Below are positions 8,294-16,491 of a stretch of DNA of 64,000 nucleotides, piece by piece. How positions within the stretch are numbered: position 1 is the stretch's first letter; every line of letters begins with the position of its first letter. The position numbers and the translations under genes were made by a program. The stretch is from Candidatus Eisenbergiella stercoravium (GTDB lineage Bacteria > Bacillota > Clostridia > Lachnospirales > Lachnospiraceae), in the NCBI GenBank assembly GCA_019113175.1, contig DXHY01000059.1, positions 236,122 through 300,121 of the forward strand. Reading direction: 5' to 3'. The notes under the pieces were generated by a model. The model searched no databases, was not told where the DNA came from, and saw nothing but the letters and a program-made list of their open reading frames with translations.

Positions 8294-8322
8294 ATCTTAC
8301 GTGGTTTTTACTTCCGCGTCAA
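8294..8322 (-). promoter_or_regulatory. Sigma-A promoter predicting a leaderless methyltransferase mRNA
   Basis: TTGACG (8322-8317), a 17-nt spacer and TAAGAT (8299-8294). The expected transcription start, six to seven nt beyond the -10, falls at 8287-8288, the first base of the ATG of the methyltransferase. Confidence 0.65.
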
Positions 8323-8344
8323 CAACTACCGCAAATTTCGCCCA

Positions 8345-8374
8345 AAACGAACGCCGCCCCATAGGGAGCGGCGT
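8345..8374 (-). terminator. Hairpin after the Asn/Gln-rich small gene
   Basis: A GC-rich stem GACGCCGC...GCGGCGT with CCC/GGG extension lies 25 nt after the small gene's stop and is followed by TCGTTTT. The T-tract is short, so terminator strength is uncertain. Confidence 0.5.
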
Positions 8375-8398
8375 CCGCCTTGTCAGCTGCAAAGCAGC

Positions 8399-8551
8399 TT
8401 AGTAGCTGTTCTTGTGGCAGTCGGAAGAGCTGTTTTTGCTCTTGTTCTGGCTGCTGTTCTCAGATCTGTTCTTCTGGCCCTGCTTTTCGCTGTTCTGGCC
8501 ATTATTCTGGCTGTTCTGACTGTTGTTCTGGCTGTAATCATTCTTTGACAT
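8399..8551 (-). CDS. Asn/Gln/Ser-rich 50-residue protein
   Basis: A small ORF of 50 codons, MSKNDYSQNNSQNSQNNGQN onward, ending SSSDCHKNSY. About two thirds of residues are N, Q or S, with repeating NSQN/SQN units, several Lys, a single Cys and no hydrophobic core, so it should be disordered and soluble. AGGAGG lies nine nt upstream of ATG 8551, and a hairpin follows the stop, which makes it a real monocistronic gene rather than chance. Such small hydrophilic proteins in clostridia are sometimes spore-associated, but nothing here proves that. Function unknown. Confidence 0.7.
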   Translation of the reverse strand: MSKNDYSQNNSQNSQNNGQNSEKQGQKNRSENSSQNKSKNSSSDCHKNSY

Positions 8552-8625
8552 ACATTCAATCCTCCTGTGTCATTTGGTTACAGGAGTAGTATGTGAGCTT
8601 TTTCTTTTTTTATACACGCTTTTCA

Positions 8626-8810
8626 TTACAGTTCACTTCGCGCCATTCGCAAAGCCGCGCTTCGCGCTCTCCGCTGCTTTGCAGCTACGAGAAATCGCCC
8701 CTGGCGATTTCTTGCTCATTAGACAGGCGCTCCCTTCGTCCGATCAGGGCCAGGCATCTGTTCGTGCTCGTACGACATCTGCCCGGCTCTGTCGGACGAG
8801 TGGACTGTAA
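8626..8810. repeat. Dispersed inverted-repeat element, copy A (185 bp)
   Basis: Bounded by TTACAGTTCACT and AGTGGACTGTAA (inverted, one mismatch). Inside are further stems: GAAATCGCC/GGCGATTTC and a long imperfect palindrome CGTCCGATCAGGGCCAG ... CTCTGTCGGACG. It is about 80 percent identical by eye, over its full length, to 61761-61936. It encodes no transposase and ends one base from the stop codon of the DUF1700 gene, so it may also act as that gene's terminator. Confidence 0.85.
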
Positions 8811-8811
8811 T

Positions 8812-9408
8812 CTATTTTCGCCCGATCAGCTTCACGATATAGACCACCAGGATCACGGGAATCACATAGGGCAGGATCATCCAGACCAGGGAGCCCACCA
8901 CGCTGATGACCACAAACAGGATCAGAAGAACCACCAGCACGATCAGCCAGCCCGGAATACGGAATACACTGTGCTCCTTCATTTCGTCATCCTGCATCCA
9001 GGACTGATTCGAAGCATTCTGATAAGTGTTTCTGGAAGCCTGCCCCTGAAAAGTCTGATCCTGCCAGGTTCGGCTGTAGGAGGAAGCATTTCTGCCCGCT
9101 GCCGAACCGTTCCAGCCCTGAGCGCCTGAAGCGCCGTTTCCGGCAGAGCGGTATCCGTTTGTCCTGTACTGCGTCTCATTTGCCTCATGCGCGCGGGCGT
9201 CTCCAGCCCGCTCCGCCGCATCGATCAGCGATCTTGCCAGAATCCGGGGATCTCCAAGCTCATTCAGCACGTCTGCTTCGCTTCTTCCCTGCGCCATCTG
9301 GCCCGAAAAATAACTGTCATAAAATTGAATATTATCCTCCACTGCCGCCGCTGACATATTTCCGTTCAGCGCACGCCGCAGCCTTTCCAGAAATTCCGCT
9401 TTCGTCAT
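8812..9408 (-). CDS. DUF1700/HAAS-domain membrane protein
   Basis: A 198-residue protein. The N-terminal HAAS helical domain (MTKAEFLERLRRALNGN ... FYDSYFSGQMAQGRSEADVLNELGDPR, residues 1-60) is linked by a Ser/Gly/Asn-rich stretch (70-130) to two membrane helices at the C-terminus (FRIPGWLIVLVVLLILFVV and later). HAAS proteins are often paired with PadR regulators in cell-envelope responses; no PadR gene is adjacent here. Single-gene unit with an inverted-repeat element abutting its 3' end. Confidence 0.82.
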   Translation of the reverse strand: MTKAEFLERLRRALNGNMSAAAVEDNIQFYDSYFSGQMAQGRSEADVLNELGDPRILARSLIDAAERAGDARAHEANETQYRTNGYRSAGNGASGAQGWNGSAAGRNASSYSRTWQDQTFQGQASRNTYQNASNQSWMQDDEMKEHSVFRIPGWLIVLVVLLILFVVISVVGSLVWMILPYVIPVILVVYIVKLIGRK

Positions 9409-9549
9409 CGGTATGCTCCTTCAGTCCTTTCTACCGGTATCATACCCCAGAGCACGCTTCAATACAAGGAAAGGCTTTATGAAAAATTGATTAAAAAAGC
9501 ATAAACATCCGGCAGTCGGCTCACCGCCAGCGGAATCCGGATCTGCTTC

Positions 9550-10617
9550 TCAGCGCTTCATGTATTCGCGGCAGGCTTCCACATAGGCCAGAATGTTTTC
9601 CCAGGGAACCTCCGGCTCAATGAGATGGGTGGGCGCCACGAACAGCCCTCCCTCTTTACCGGCAATATCCAGATTTTTCTTCACCTGTGCCTTCACCTCT
9701 TCCGGCGTTCCGAATGGCATGATGGACTGGGTGCCGATCGTGCCGTGAAAGGAAATGCGGTCCCCATACTTTTGATAGATTTCTCCAAAATCCATACATT
9801 CCGGCTGTACGGGATCCAGCACATCAATTCCCGCTTCAATCAGATAGGGGATCATGGGCTCCACATAACCGCAGGAATGGTAAAAGACAATCAGATCCGG
9901 CTTCACCTCCCTGGCGGCGTCGATTACGCGCTTCAGACGGGGCTTCAGCCATTTGTTATAGAGCTCCGTGCTCATCATCAGGGAATTCTGCATGCCGATA
10001 TCATCTCCCAGAAACAGGATGTCAGGACCGGCCTGCGCATACAGCACTGCCCGCTGAATCGACATCTCCGTAACCCTGTCCAGCAGAATCTCCGCCATCG
10101 GCTCGTCCGACATCATATCCATCATCAGATTTTCCATTCCCCGGATATACCAGGCCGTTTCCCAGATGGTGCACTGCATGTTTCCTATGGACGCCAGCCC
10201 CCGACTGTGCAGCGCCTCAGCGCTTTCACGAAGTCCGGGATTACCGGCAGAGGAATAGGCAGGAAGCGGATAGGCCAGAATCTCTTCTTCCGTTTCCGCA
10301 TGCTCCAGAGGATGATACATCTGAGTCATATGGAGAGAAGACGCCGTAGCGCGATGTCCCACGCCCCACTCGTCAATTTCTTCTTCGGTAAGTCCGGCCG
10401 CCTGATGATACTTCTGATACTGCGGCCTTAAATCCACATCCGGCTGAAGCTCCGGAAGCCGTTTCCACGGCATTTTGAAATAGTCCATGTAGTCGGCAGA
10501 ACTGTGCTCATGTTTCTGATAGCTCTCTACCTGGGAAGGGCACAGGGAAAAATCCACCGGCACTTCTTCATAGCCCTCTTTTCTGAGCAGATGCAAAAGG
10601 TTTTCTCTGGGTGTCAT
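9550..10617 (-). CDS. Uroporphyrinogen decarboxylase-family protein (methyltransferase type)
   Basis: A 355-residue TIM-barrel protein of the UroD/MtaA superfamily. The zinc-site pattern is visible as YHSCGYVEP (H-x-C) and a later Cys in VQPECMDFG, typical of corrinoid-linked methyltransferases (MtaA/MtbA) rather than of true heme-pathway UroD. FLGDDIGMQNSLMMS and APTHLIEPEVPWENI frame the barrel end. Start ATG 10617 is eight nt after GGAGG. No corrinoid protein or heme gene is adjacent, so the methyl donor is unknown. Divergent from an AraC regulator, which probably controls it. Confidence 0.8.
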   Translation of the reverse strand: MTPRENLLHLLRKEGYEEVPVDFSLCPSQVESYQKHEHSSADYMDYFKMPWKRLPELQPDVDLRPQYQKYHQAAGLTEEEIDEWGVGHRATASSLHMTQMYHPLEHAETEEEILAYPLPAYSSAGNPGLRESAEALHSRGLASIGNMQCTIWETAWYIRGMENLMMDMMSDEPMAEILLDRVTEMSIQRAVLYAQAGPDILFLGDDIGMQNSLMMSTELYNKWLKPRLKRVIDAAREVKPDLIVFYHSCGYVEPMIPYLIEAGIDVLDPVQPECMDFGEIYQKYGDRISFHGTIGTQSIMPFGTPEEVKAQVKKNLDIAGKEGGLFVAPTHLIEPEVPWENILAYVEACREYMKR

Positions 10618-10781
10618 ATTCATTTCCTCCATACTTCATTTTCCGAAAGGCCTCTGCTATAATAAAGGCTCAGGATTTCTTTTTCACCGGAGCCTGGTTT
10701 TCTTTATATTATACTATTTTTTCATTTTTGAGGGAATGTACATACCAGAACAGGATATGTCATTTTCGGAAAGGAGTGTAT

Positions 10782-11606
10782 ATGGAAAAGCTGGATTTCT
10801 GCATCAGCCAGGAGCGGGCTTCCTTTTCCCCGGCCGTAGCGGATTCCATCTATCATGTTTTTGCGGACGGAGACTACCACATCCGGCATTATGCGATTCC
10901 GGACAGCATGGTTTTTGCCGCAACGCTGGGCGGAGAGGGACGGCTGATGCTGGAGGATAAAAGCTTTTTTCTGCATTCCGGCACTGCTCTCCTCTTTGAT
11001 GCCTCCCAAAAGCCCTTTGAATATCTGTGTACGGGCGCCAGCTGGGATTTCTGGTGGTTTGAATTCCGCCCGACGGAGCAGGATTTTCCTTCCCTTCCTC
11101 TGGCAACCGTTCTTTCCCTGCCCCTGGAGGAATTCCATCTGCGCCTGTGCAGTGAAGCCCTCGCCAGCCTGAAGCTGAAAAATTCTGCGGCCGCTTCTTC
11201 CCTGCTCATCTCCCTGCTCAGCCTTCTGGGGCAGAAGGATTACGGTCTGTCGAACGTGCGCGGCGGAGTGGGGCTTTTTCAGGAGGCGGACCGTTACATC
11301 CGCCGCAATCTGGCCACCGCCACGGTCCAGTCCACCGCCCTGCATCTCGGCATCTGCGAGCACACACTGCTCAACATTTTTCAGGCGCTTCTCGGGATGC
11401 GCACGGTGGAGTACATCCAGAACCTGAAAACGGACATGGCAAGGCATCTGCTGATTTCCGGCGAAAAGCCCATCCGGGAAATCGCCTGGGAGCTGGGCTA
11501 TGCGGACCAGTTCGCCTTCAGCAAAAGCTTCCGGAAGCGCTTCGGTATTTCCCCCTCAGCCTGCCGCAGGGCGGCCAGAGCCTCTTCTGATGGAGAAGAT
11601 GTCTGA
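10782..11606 (+). CDS. AraC-family transcriptional regulator
   Basis: A 274-residue regulator. The N-terminal half is a cupin-like sensor (about residues 20-150, with FAATLGGEGRLMLEDKSFFL). The C-terminal 100 residues hold two helix-turn-helices: HLGICEHTLLNIFQALLGM and the AraC signature IREIAWELGYADQFAFSKSFRKRFGISP. Start ATG 10782 is preceded by GGAAAGGAG. It is divergent from the UroD-like gene with 164 bp between, the usual arrangement for an activator and its target; ligand unknown. Confidence 0.9.
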   Translation: MEKLDFCISQERASFSPAVADSIYHVFADGDYHIRHYAIPDSMVFAATLGGEGRLMLEDKSFFLHSGTALLFDASQKPFEYLCTGASWDFWWFEFRPTEQDFPSLPLATVLSLPLEEFHLRLCSEALASLKLKNSAAASSLLISLLSLLGQKDYGLSNVRGGVGLFQEADRYIRRNLATATVQSTALHLGICEHTLLNIFQALLGMRTVEYIQNLKTDMARHLLISGEKPIREIAWELGYADQFAFSKSFRKRFGISPSACRRAARASSDGEDV

Positions 11607-11657
11607 AGCCGGAGGAAAGCTTCCGTTTTATACGGTCTGAGCTGTTTCCTCCGGCTT
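11605..11657. terminator. Bidirectional hairpin between convergent araC-like and arsR-like genes
   Basis: A perfect 14-bp stem GAAGCCGGAGGAAA / TTTCCTCCGGCTTC begins at the AraC stop codon and is followed on the plus strand by TTTGATTCG. It probably serves both convergent genes. Confidence 0.75.
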
Positions 11658-11686
11658 CTTTGATTCGTGTTTTCCCGCTTACATTT

Positions 11687-12613
11687 TCAGTTGTTTTCGG
11701 CCGTCTGGCTGTAGTCCATCCGCACCTCGATATCCCGTTCATAGTTGCCGAAGGAACGGCCGAACAGGGTCATTCCTCCCACATGGTCGGAATCTCCGTC
11801 CACCGCGAAGCGGAGACGGATTCCCCTTCTGTCGTCCAGGGCGAGGGCATCCAGGTTCACATCGGAAAGCTTTCTTCCGTCGATGAAGGTTCCTTCATGA
11901 TTTACCGTCAGCATTTTCAGGAATCCATACTGGTTCAGGCCGTCATGCCACCATTCCGGATTCAGACGTCCCCGCTGGTTTCCGAAATCTCCGGGAGAGG
12001 TCCATTTTCCCAGCAGAACGCCGTTGATGGAAAAGCTGATATCCGAAGGCCACACCTCGTTCACTCCCGGCGCTTCACTGGAAATCTCCGTCGATATGGT
12101 CAGACAGTCGATCCTGCTGGCGGCGGGGATAAAACAGGGAACCGTATATTCCACATAGCCTCTTCCAAACCAGAGAATGTCCGCCGCGAAGCGGGCCGGA
12201 TGGGAAAAATACCGCACATCGTCCAGCTCTCCGATCAGCCCGTCCTTCGACGCCATGCCGCAGGTGGGCCAGACCTCGCATTCAGAAAACTGTCCCACCT
12301 TCAGGGAAATCTGCCAGGTGTTCTTTTTCACGTCCTTCGGGCAGAAATCGATGAGGATTCTGTCCGGCGCCACCGAGCATCTTTTCATGTTGCCGTGTCC
12401 CGAGCCTTCCGCACTCACCTTCAGAACGCCGCATTCCTCCAGCTTTTTCACGTGGCCGGTCAGCGCTCCTGCGGTGATGTTCAGCCTCCCCGCCAGTTCG
12501 TTCATGCTCATGTCCGGCTCTTCCAGGAGTATTTTTACGATTGCGATGCGGATATCCGAGCCCAGTGCCTTGAACAGCGCGGCGCCCTCCTCCGGCGATT
12601 TGATATGGATCAT
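11687..12613 (-). CDS. ArsR-like winged-helix regulator with long C-terminal sensor domain
   Basis: A 308-residue protein. Residues 1-85 form an ArsR-type winged helix (FKALGSDIRIAIVKILLEEPDMSMNELAGRL then ITAGALTGHVKKLEECGVL). The remaining 220 residues are a beta-rich domain (TFIDGRKLSDVNLDALALDDRRGIRLRFAV) that looks like a sugar or ligand sensor and lacks metal-binding Cys clusters. It is last in the arabinan cluster, so it probably reports arabinose or an arabinoside and controls the GH43/GH51 genes. Start ATG 12613 follows AGGAGAAGG. Confidence 0.75.
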   Translation of the reverse strand: MIHIKSPEEGAALFKALGSDIRIAIVKILLEEPDMSMNELAGRLNITAGALTGHVKKLEECGVLKVSAEGSGHGNMKRCSVAPDRILIDFCPKDVKKNTWQISLKVGQFSECEVWPTCGMASKDGLIGELDDVRYFSHPARFAADILWFGRGYVEYTVPCFIPAASRIDCLTISTEISSEAPGVNEVWPSDISFSINGVLLGKWTSPGDFGNQRGRLNPEWWHDGLNQYGFLKMLTVNHEGTFIDGRKLSDVNLDALALDDRRGIRLRFAVDGDSDHVGGMTLFGRSFGNYERDIEVRMDYSQTAENN

Positions 12614-12633
12614 TTCCTTCTCCTGTTTCCATG

Positions 12634-12903
12634 TTACCATTTTTCATAGGGACAGCGGTTTGCGGCGATGGCGGCCCGCAGCTCCACGAAGCAGCCGCAG
12701 GCGCGGCACATGCCGGAGAGCAGCAGGTCGCAGTCTTTACAGCGCGCCAGCCGCTTTTCATAAAGATCTTTGGAGGCGCGGATCTCTTCCTCCAGCCCTT
12801 CAATGTAGGCGTACAGATTCCGATACTCCGCGCTCTCCGCCATTTCATACAGAAGACAGCGGCAGCAGGTCCGGTCATGCGCCGTCATGCCATGTTTTAT
12901 CAT
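12634..12903 (-). CDS. DUF6171-like Cys-rich small protein
   Basis: An 89-residue protein with nine Cys: CCRC near residue 13, then CKDC, CRAC and GC in the middle and a last Cys in NRCPYEKW. This spacing suggests one or two zinc knuckles; a coiled segment ([22 protein letters not shown]) separates them. It matches what I recall of DUF6171, function unknown. Its ATG overlaps the GH51 stop (ATGA), so it is co-translated in the arabinan operon, although nothing in its sequence points to sugar metabolism. Confidence 0.75.
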   Translation of the reverse strand: MIKHGMTAHDRTCCRCLLYEMAESAEYRNLYAYIEGLEEEIRASKDLYEKRLARCKDCDLLLSGMCRACGCFVELRAAIAANRCPYEKW

Positions 12904-14390
12904 GCGATGCGCACCAGCACCACGCTGCAGGCGGGAACGGTGAGCTTCACGCCCTTTTCCGTAATGGTACAGGCGGTAAACGCCTCTTCCTTCACCTTTT
13001 CCGGCTCGTCAAAGGTGTTATACGCGTTCATGCTCTGAGTGACGATGGAGGCGCTCACCTTCTGCGGGGAAAGGGCAGCGAATTCCACTTCCACCTCCTG
13101 AGCGTCGGAAACGGACAGGTTTGCCAGCGTCACATTGACCGTACCGTCCTCAGACACGGACACGGATTCCTGCAGGGCGGGCACCCGGTATTCTCCGTCT
13201 CCTGCCTCTTTGTTTTCATCCAGGAAGCTGTCCAGAAGCTGTGCGCCCTGATGATACCTGTACATATGGAACACATGGTAGGTGGGCGTCTTCACCATCT
13301 TCGCACCTTCGGTCAGGATCACGGACTGGAGCACATTTACCAGCTGGGCGATGCAGGCCATTTTCACCCGGTCACAGTGTTTGTTGAAAATGTTCAGGGT
13401 AACGCCTGCCACAAGAGCGTCGCGCATGGTGTTCTGCTGATAGAGGAAGCCGGGATTGGTGCCGGGCTCCACATCGAACCAGTTGCCCCATTCGTCCACG
13501 ATCATGCCGATCTTCTTCTCCGGATCATATTTATCCATGATCGTTCCGTGTCTGGTCACCAGCTCCTCCATATAAAGCGCCTTGGAAAGCGTGATATACC
13601 AGTCGTTTTCATCAAATACAGTGGCGCTTCCCTTCTTTTCCCAGCCGCCCGGAGTCACGTAATAGTGCAGGGAAAGGCCGTTCATGAATCTGGCGGGATC
13701 CGGGGAGCAGGTCTTTAACACCTCTTCCGTCCAGTCATAGTCGCCTGCATTCGCGCCGCAGCAGATTTTGTAAACCGGCGCGTCGCTGTGATACTGTCTC
13801 ACATAGGTCTGATACCTTCTGTAAAGATCGGCATAATACTGAGGTCTCATGTTGCCGCCACAGCCCCAGTTCTCATTTCCCACGCCGAAATAGTCCAGTC
13901 TCCAGGGCGCCTCGTGGCCATTTTCCTTTCTCATATCTGCCATGGGAGATACGCCGTCAAAGGTGATGTACTCCACCCATTCGGACATTTCCTGCACGGT
14001 GCCGCTCCCCACATTGCCGTTCACATAGGCCTTGCAGCCCAGCTGTCTGCACAGCTCAAAAAATTCGTGGGTGCCGAAGCTGTTGTCCTCCACCACGCCG
14101 CCCCAGTGAGTGTTGATCATTTTCTTTCTGTTTTCCTTCGGCCCGATGCCGTCCATCCAGTGGTATTCATCCGCAAAGCAGCCGCCCGGCCAGCGAAGGA
14201 CAGGGATCTGCATTTCCTTCAATGCCTCCACTACGTCCTTTCTCATGCCGTTTTCATTGGGGATGTCGGAATTTTCCCCCACATAGAGGCCTTCATAGAT
14301 GCACCTTCTCAGATGCTCGCTGAAATGCCCGTAGATTTCAGGATTGATTTTTCCCTTTCTGTTCTTTTCGTTGATGTAGAGCTTTGCCAT
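12900..14390 (-). CDS. abfA: Alpha-L-arabinofuranosidase, GH51
   Basis: A 496-residue retaining glycosidase that removes terminal alpha-L-arabinofuranosyl groups from arabinan or arabinoxylan oligosaccharides. It opens with [20 protein letters not shown] and [17 protein letters not shown]51 hallmarks. The acid/base Glu is in [12 protein letters not shown] (about residue 175) and the nucleophile Glu in [10 protein letters not shown] (about 295). The C-terminal beta-sandwich ends [16 protein letters not shown]. No signal peptide, so it is cytosolic and acts on imported oligosaccharides. Third enzyme gene of the operon. Confidence 0.93.
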   Translation of the reverse strand: MAKLYINEKNRKGKINPEIYGHFSEHLRRCIYEGLYVGENSDIPNENGMRKDVVEALKEMQIPVLRWPGGCFADEYHWMDGIGPKENRKKMINTHWGGVVEDNSFGTHEFFELCRQLGCKAYVNGNVGSGTVQEMSEWVEYITFDGVSPMADMRKENGHEAPWRLDYFGVGNENWGCGGNMRPQYYADLYRRYQTYVRQYHSDAPVYKICCGANAGDYDWTEEVLKTCSPDPARFMNGLSLHYYVTPGGWEKKGSATVFDENDWYITLSKALYMEELVTRHGTIMDKYDPEKKIGMIVDEWGNWFDVEPGTNPGFLYQQNTMRDALVAGVTLNIFNKHCDRVKMACIAQLVNVLQSVILTEGAKMVKTPTYHVFHMYRYHQGAQLLDSFLDENKEAGDGEYRVPALQESVSVSEDGTVNVTLANLSVSDAQEVEVEFAALSPQKVSASIVTQSMNAYNTFDEPEKVKEEAFTACTITEKGVKLTVPACSVVLVRIA

Positions 14391-14454
14391 GTCTTCTCCC
14401 TTTCCGGCCTTCTGCGGCCTGTGTTGTTTTATGTAATTTCATCTATTCTCTTTT

Positions 14455-15417
14455 TTATTTATAGCGGAACACCGGTCTGCCGTCCTCATCCCATTCCAGC
14501 TTCATCAGCATGGCGTGGCGGTTGGGATTGTAAAGAGGATCTCCCTCAATCACCGCTTCCTGCCTGGCGTGATAGACGCAGATATCGTTTCCTTCCTCAT
14601 CCACGGTGAAGGAATTGTGCCCCGGCCCGTAGATTCCGAGGGAAGGGTCGCTTTTCAGCACGGGATAACGCTCCTTTTTCCAGGAAGCGGGATCCAGAAG
14701 ATCCGCGTTCTTATCCGCCGTCAGCATGCCCATGCAGTAGCAGGCTCCCGTCCCGCTGGCGGAATAGGTGAGAAAGATTCTGCCGTTCCGTTTGATGACG
14801 GCAGGGCCCTCATTCACCCAGAAATCCACCCGCTCCCAGTCATAGTCCGGCGCGGTCAGAAGCACCTGCACCGTGGCGAGCTTACAGGGAGATTCCATCC
14901 TGGCGATGTACAGGTTGGAAATCATTTTCCCGACACCCACCTTTTCCGCCCAGACATAGTAATGCTCCCCATGATTTTCAAACACCGTGGCGTCCAGTGA
15001 AAAGGAGCGGAAGGAAAACTCGTCCTCATCCGCGCAGCCCATTTTCCCCTTCTCCGTCCAGCTTCCCGTCACCGGGTCCGCGTCCGCACATTCCAGCACG
15101 TAAGGACGGATAGCCCATTTGTCCTCCGCGTCTCCCGCCGCGAAGTAAATATACCATTTTCCCTCCAGGAAATGAAGCTCCGGCGCCCAGATGTGATTCC
15201 CCATGTGGCCGGTCTCATGCTTTTTCCAGATTGTCGCCTCTTCCGCGTCCGCAAGTCCCTTCAGAGTCTGCGACCGGCGCAGGATGATCCGGTCATAGGC
15301 GGGCACCGACGCCGTAAAATAATAGGTTCCGTCCGTATGCCGGTACACATACGGATCCGCCCGCTGAAGGATCCAGGGCTGATTTCCGTAATCATTTGTT
15401 TTTTCAATATCGCTCAT
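14455..15417 (-). CDS. GH43 family arabinosidase
   Basis: A 320-residue five-bladed beta-propeller glycosidase. The GH43 triad is visible: general base Asp in RADPYVYRH (about residue 22), pKa-setting Asp in FSLDATVFE, and acid Glu in WVNEGPAVIKRNGR. WAPELHFLEGKWYIYFAA is the shared GH43 blade motif. No signal peptide. With the adjacent GH51 it probably clips arabino-oligosaccharides inside the cell; linkage specificity cannot be read from sequence. Start ATG 15417 follows GGAGGTAAT; ATG 15438 lies before the ribosome binding site. Confidence 0.88.
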   Translation of the reverse strand: MSDIEKTNDYGNQPWILQRADPYVYRHTDGTYYFTASVPAYDRIILRRSQTLKGLADAEEATIWKKHETGHMGNHIWAPELHFLEGKWYIYFAAGDAEDKWAIRPYVLECADADPVTGSWTEKGKMGCADEDEFSFRSFSLDATVFENHGEHYYVWAEKVGVGKMISNLYIARMESPCKLATVQVLLTAPDYDWERVDFWVNEGPAVIKRNGRIFLTYSASGTGACYCMGMLTADKNADLLDPASWKKERYPVLKSDPSLGIYGPGHNSFTVDEEGNDICVYHARQEAVIEGDPLYNPNRHAMLMKLEWDEDGRPVFRYK

Positions 15418-15438
15418 ATTACCTCCTTTTCGGAACAT

Positions 15439-15457
15439 AGCAAAGCTTTGCTTTGCT
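15439..15457 (-). repeat. Hairpin upstream of GH43 ribosome binding site
   Basis: AGCAAAG / CTTTGCT inverted repeat 21 nt before the start codon. A near-identical sequence lies upstream of the CPBP gene (57161-57181). Confidence 0.55.
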
Positions 15458-15535
15458 GCAACGGGGCATGTCTAGACGCATTTTTTAATGTTCCCGACCG
15501 GATTCTTCCCGCTGTCATACGCTCCCATCCGTTAA

Positions 15536-16489
15536 TCACCAGTACCCCTGATGGGTCCAGTCAAAGGCCTTCATGCGCTCGTATTCCTCCATCGTGATGG
15601 TCAGGATGGTTCCGTGCTTGAAGCCATAGGGGAAGGAAAACGCCTCATCGGAGCGCACAAAGCGGCCGCTTTTCAGGCTGTCGGCCACGAATGGCACATA
15701 GCCCTGTCCCGCTCCCGGCACGCCGTAATAATCCAGGAACAGGCACCATCTTCCGTCCTCCAGCCGCACGGCGGTGGGCGCCTCGTACAGCCCGCTCTCC
15801 ACATCCTTCATGCTCTCGTCGAAGTCCTCCCTGCGAACGTAAGGCCCCTCCGCCCGCTCCGCTTCCAGCAGGATGATCTTCTCCGGATTTTTTTCACTCT
15901 TTACGAACATATAGAAACGTCCGTCTTCCTCATAGGCGGCGGAATCGATCACTCCGCAGTCCTCCTTGCGGTAAAGGACCTCCGGAGAGCTAAAGGTCTG
16001 AAAATCCTTCGTCCTCGCACAGTAAATCGCCTTGTCCCCATAGTTGTTGCTTTTGTGGGAAGAGGACCAGTGAAGCAGATAATCCTCATTCCTGCTGTCA
16101 TACAGAATGTCGGGCGCCCACAAACAGCCGAAGTCATCATTTCCGATCTTCACCAGCCTCTGCTCGCTCCAGTCTGTCAGGTTTTCCGATTCCCAGACGG
16201 AAAGGCATTTGCTCCCGTTCCTGCCGATCTCATCCCAGGAATGATGGTATTTACCGCGCATCCCGTAGGAAAGGCTCAGGTCCGTCGCAAAGATATAAAA
16301 CTTCCCGTCCGTCCTGCTCCTCGTAATGGTGAAATCCCGCACGCCCCTGTCCCCATAATAGGCCCAGAGCACCGGCCGTCCCCCGTTCAGCGCCTCCCAG
16401 TGAAAGCCGTCCCGGCTCGCCCCGAAATAGACCTGCTCCCCGTCCGGAGTGGTCTTTTCCCTGAAATGTACGAATAGATATGCCTGCAT
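15536..16489 (-). CDS. GH43-like glycoside hydrolase
   Basis: A 317-residue beta-propeller protein of the GH43 clan. It opens AYLFVHFREKTTPDGEQVYFGASRDGFHWE and has the blade motif CLWAPDILYDSRNEDYLLHWSS and the acidic GLYEAPTAVRLEDGRWCLFLDYYG, where the Glu could be the catalytic acid. The base Asp is probably in VRDFTITRS. No signal peptide. First structural gene of the arabinan operon; probably a xylosidase or arabinofuranosidase on short oligosaccharides. Its start lies two nt after the stop of an 18-codon leader ORF. Confidence 0.8.
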   Translation of the reverse strand: MQAYLFVHFREKTTPDGEQVYFGASRDGFHWEALNGGRPVLWAYYGDRGVRDFTITRSRTDGKFYIFATDLSLSYGMRGKYHHSWDEIGRNGSKCLSVWESENLTDWSEQRLVKIGNDDFGCLWAPDILYDSRNEDYLLHWSSSHKSNNYGDKAIYCARTKDFQTFSSPEVLYRKEDCGVIDSAAYEEDGRFYMFVKSEKNPEKIILLEAERAEGPYVRREDFDESMKDVESGLYEAPTAVRLEDGRWCLFLDYYGVPGAGQGYVPFVADSLKSGRFVRSDEAFSFPYGFKHGTILTITMEEYERMKAFDWTHQGYW

Positions 16490-16491
16490 TT

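Noticed and set aside
8626..8810. Interpretation of the inverted-repeat element as an insertion sequence
   Set aside because: No transposase frame occurs in or beside any copy and no target-site duplication is visible.
12177..13718. A 513-codon open frame antisense to the GH51 and ArsR-like genes
   Set aside because: Shadow of genuine genes on the other strand; protein-like features all belong to the GH51 frame.
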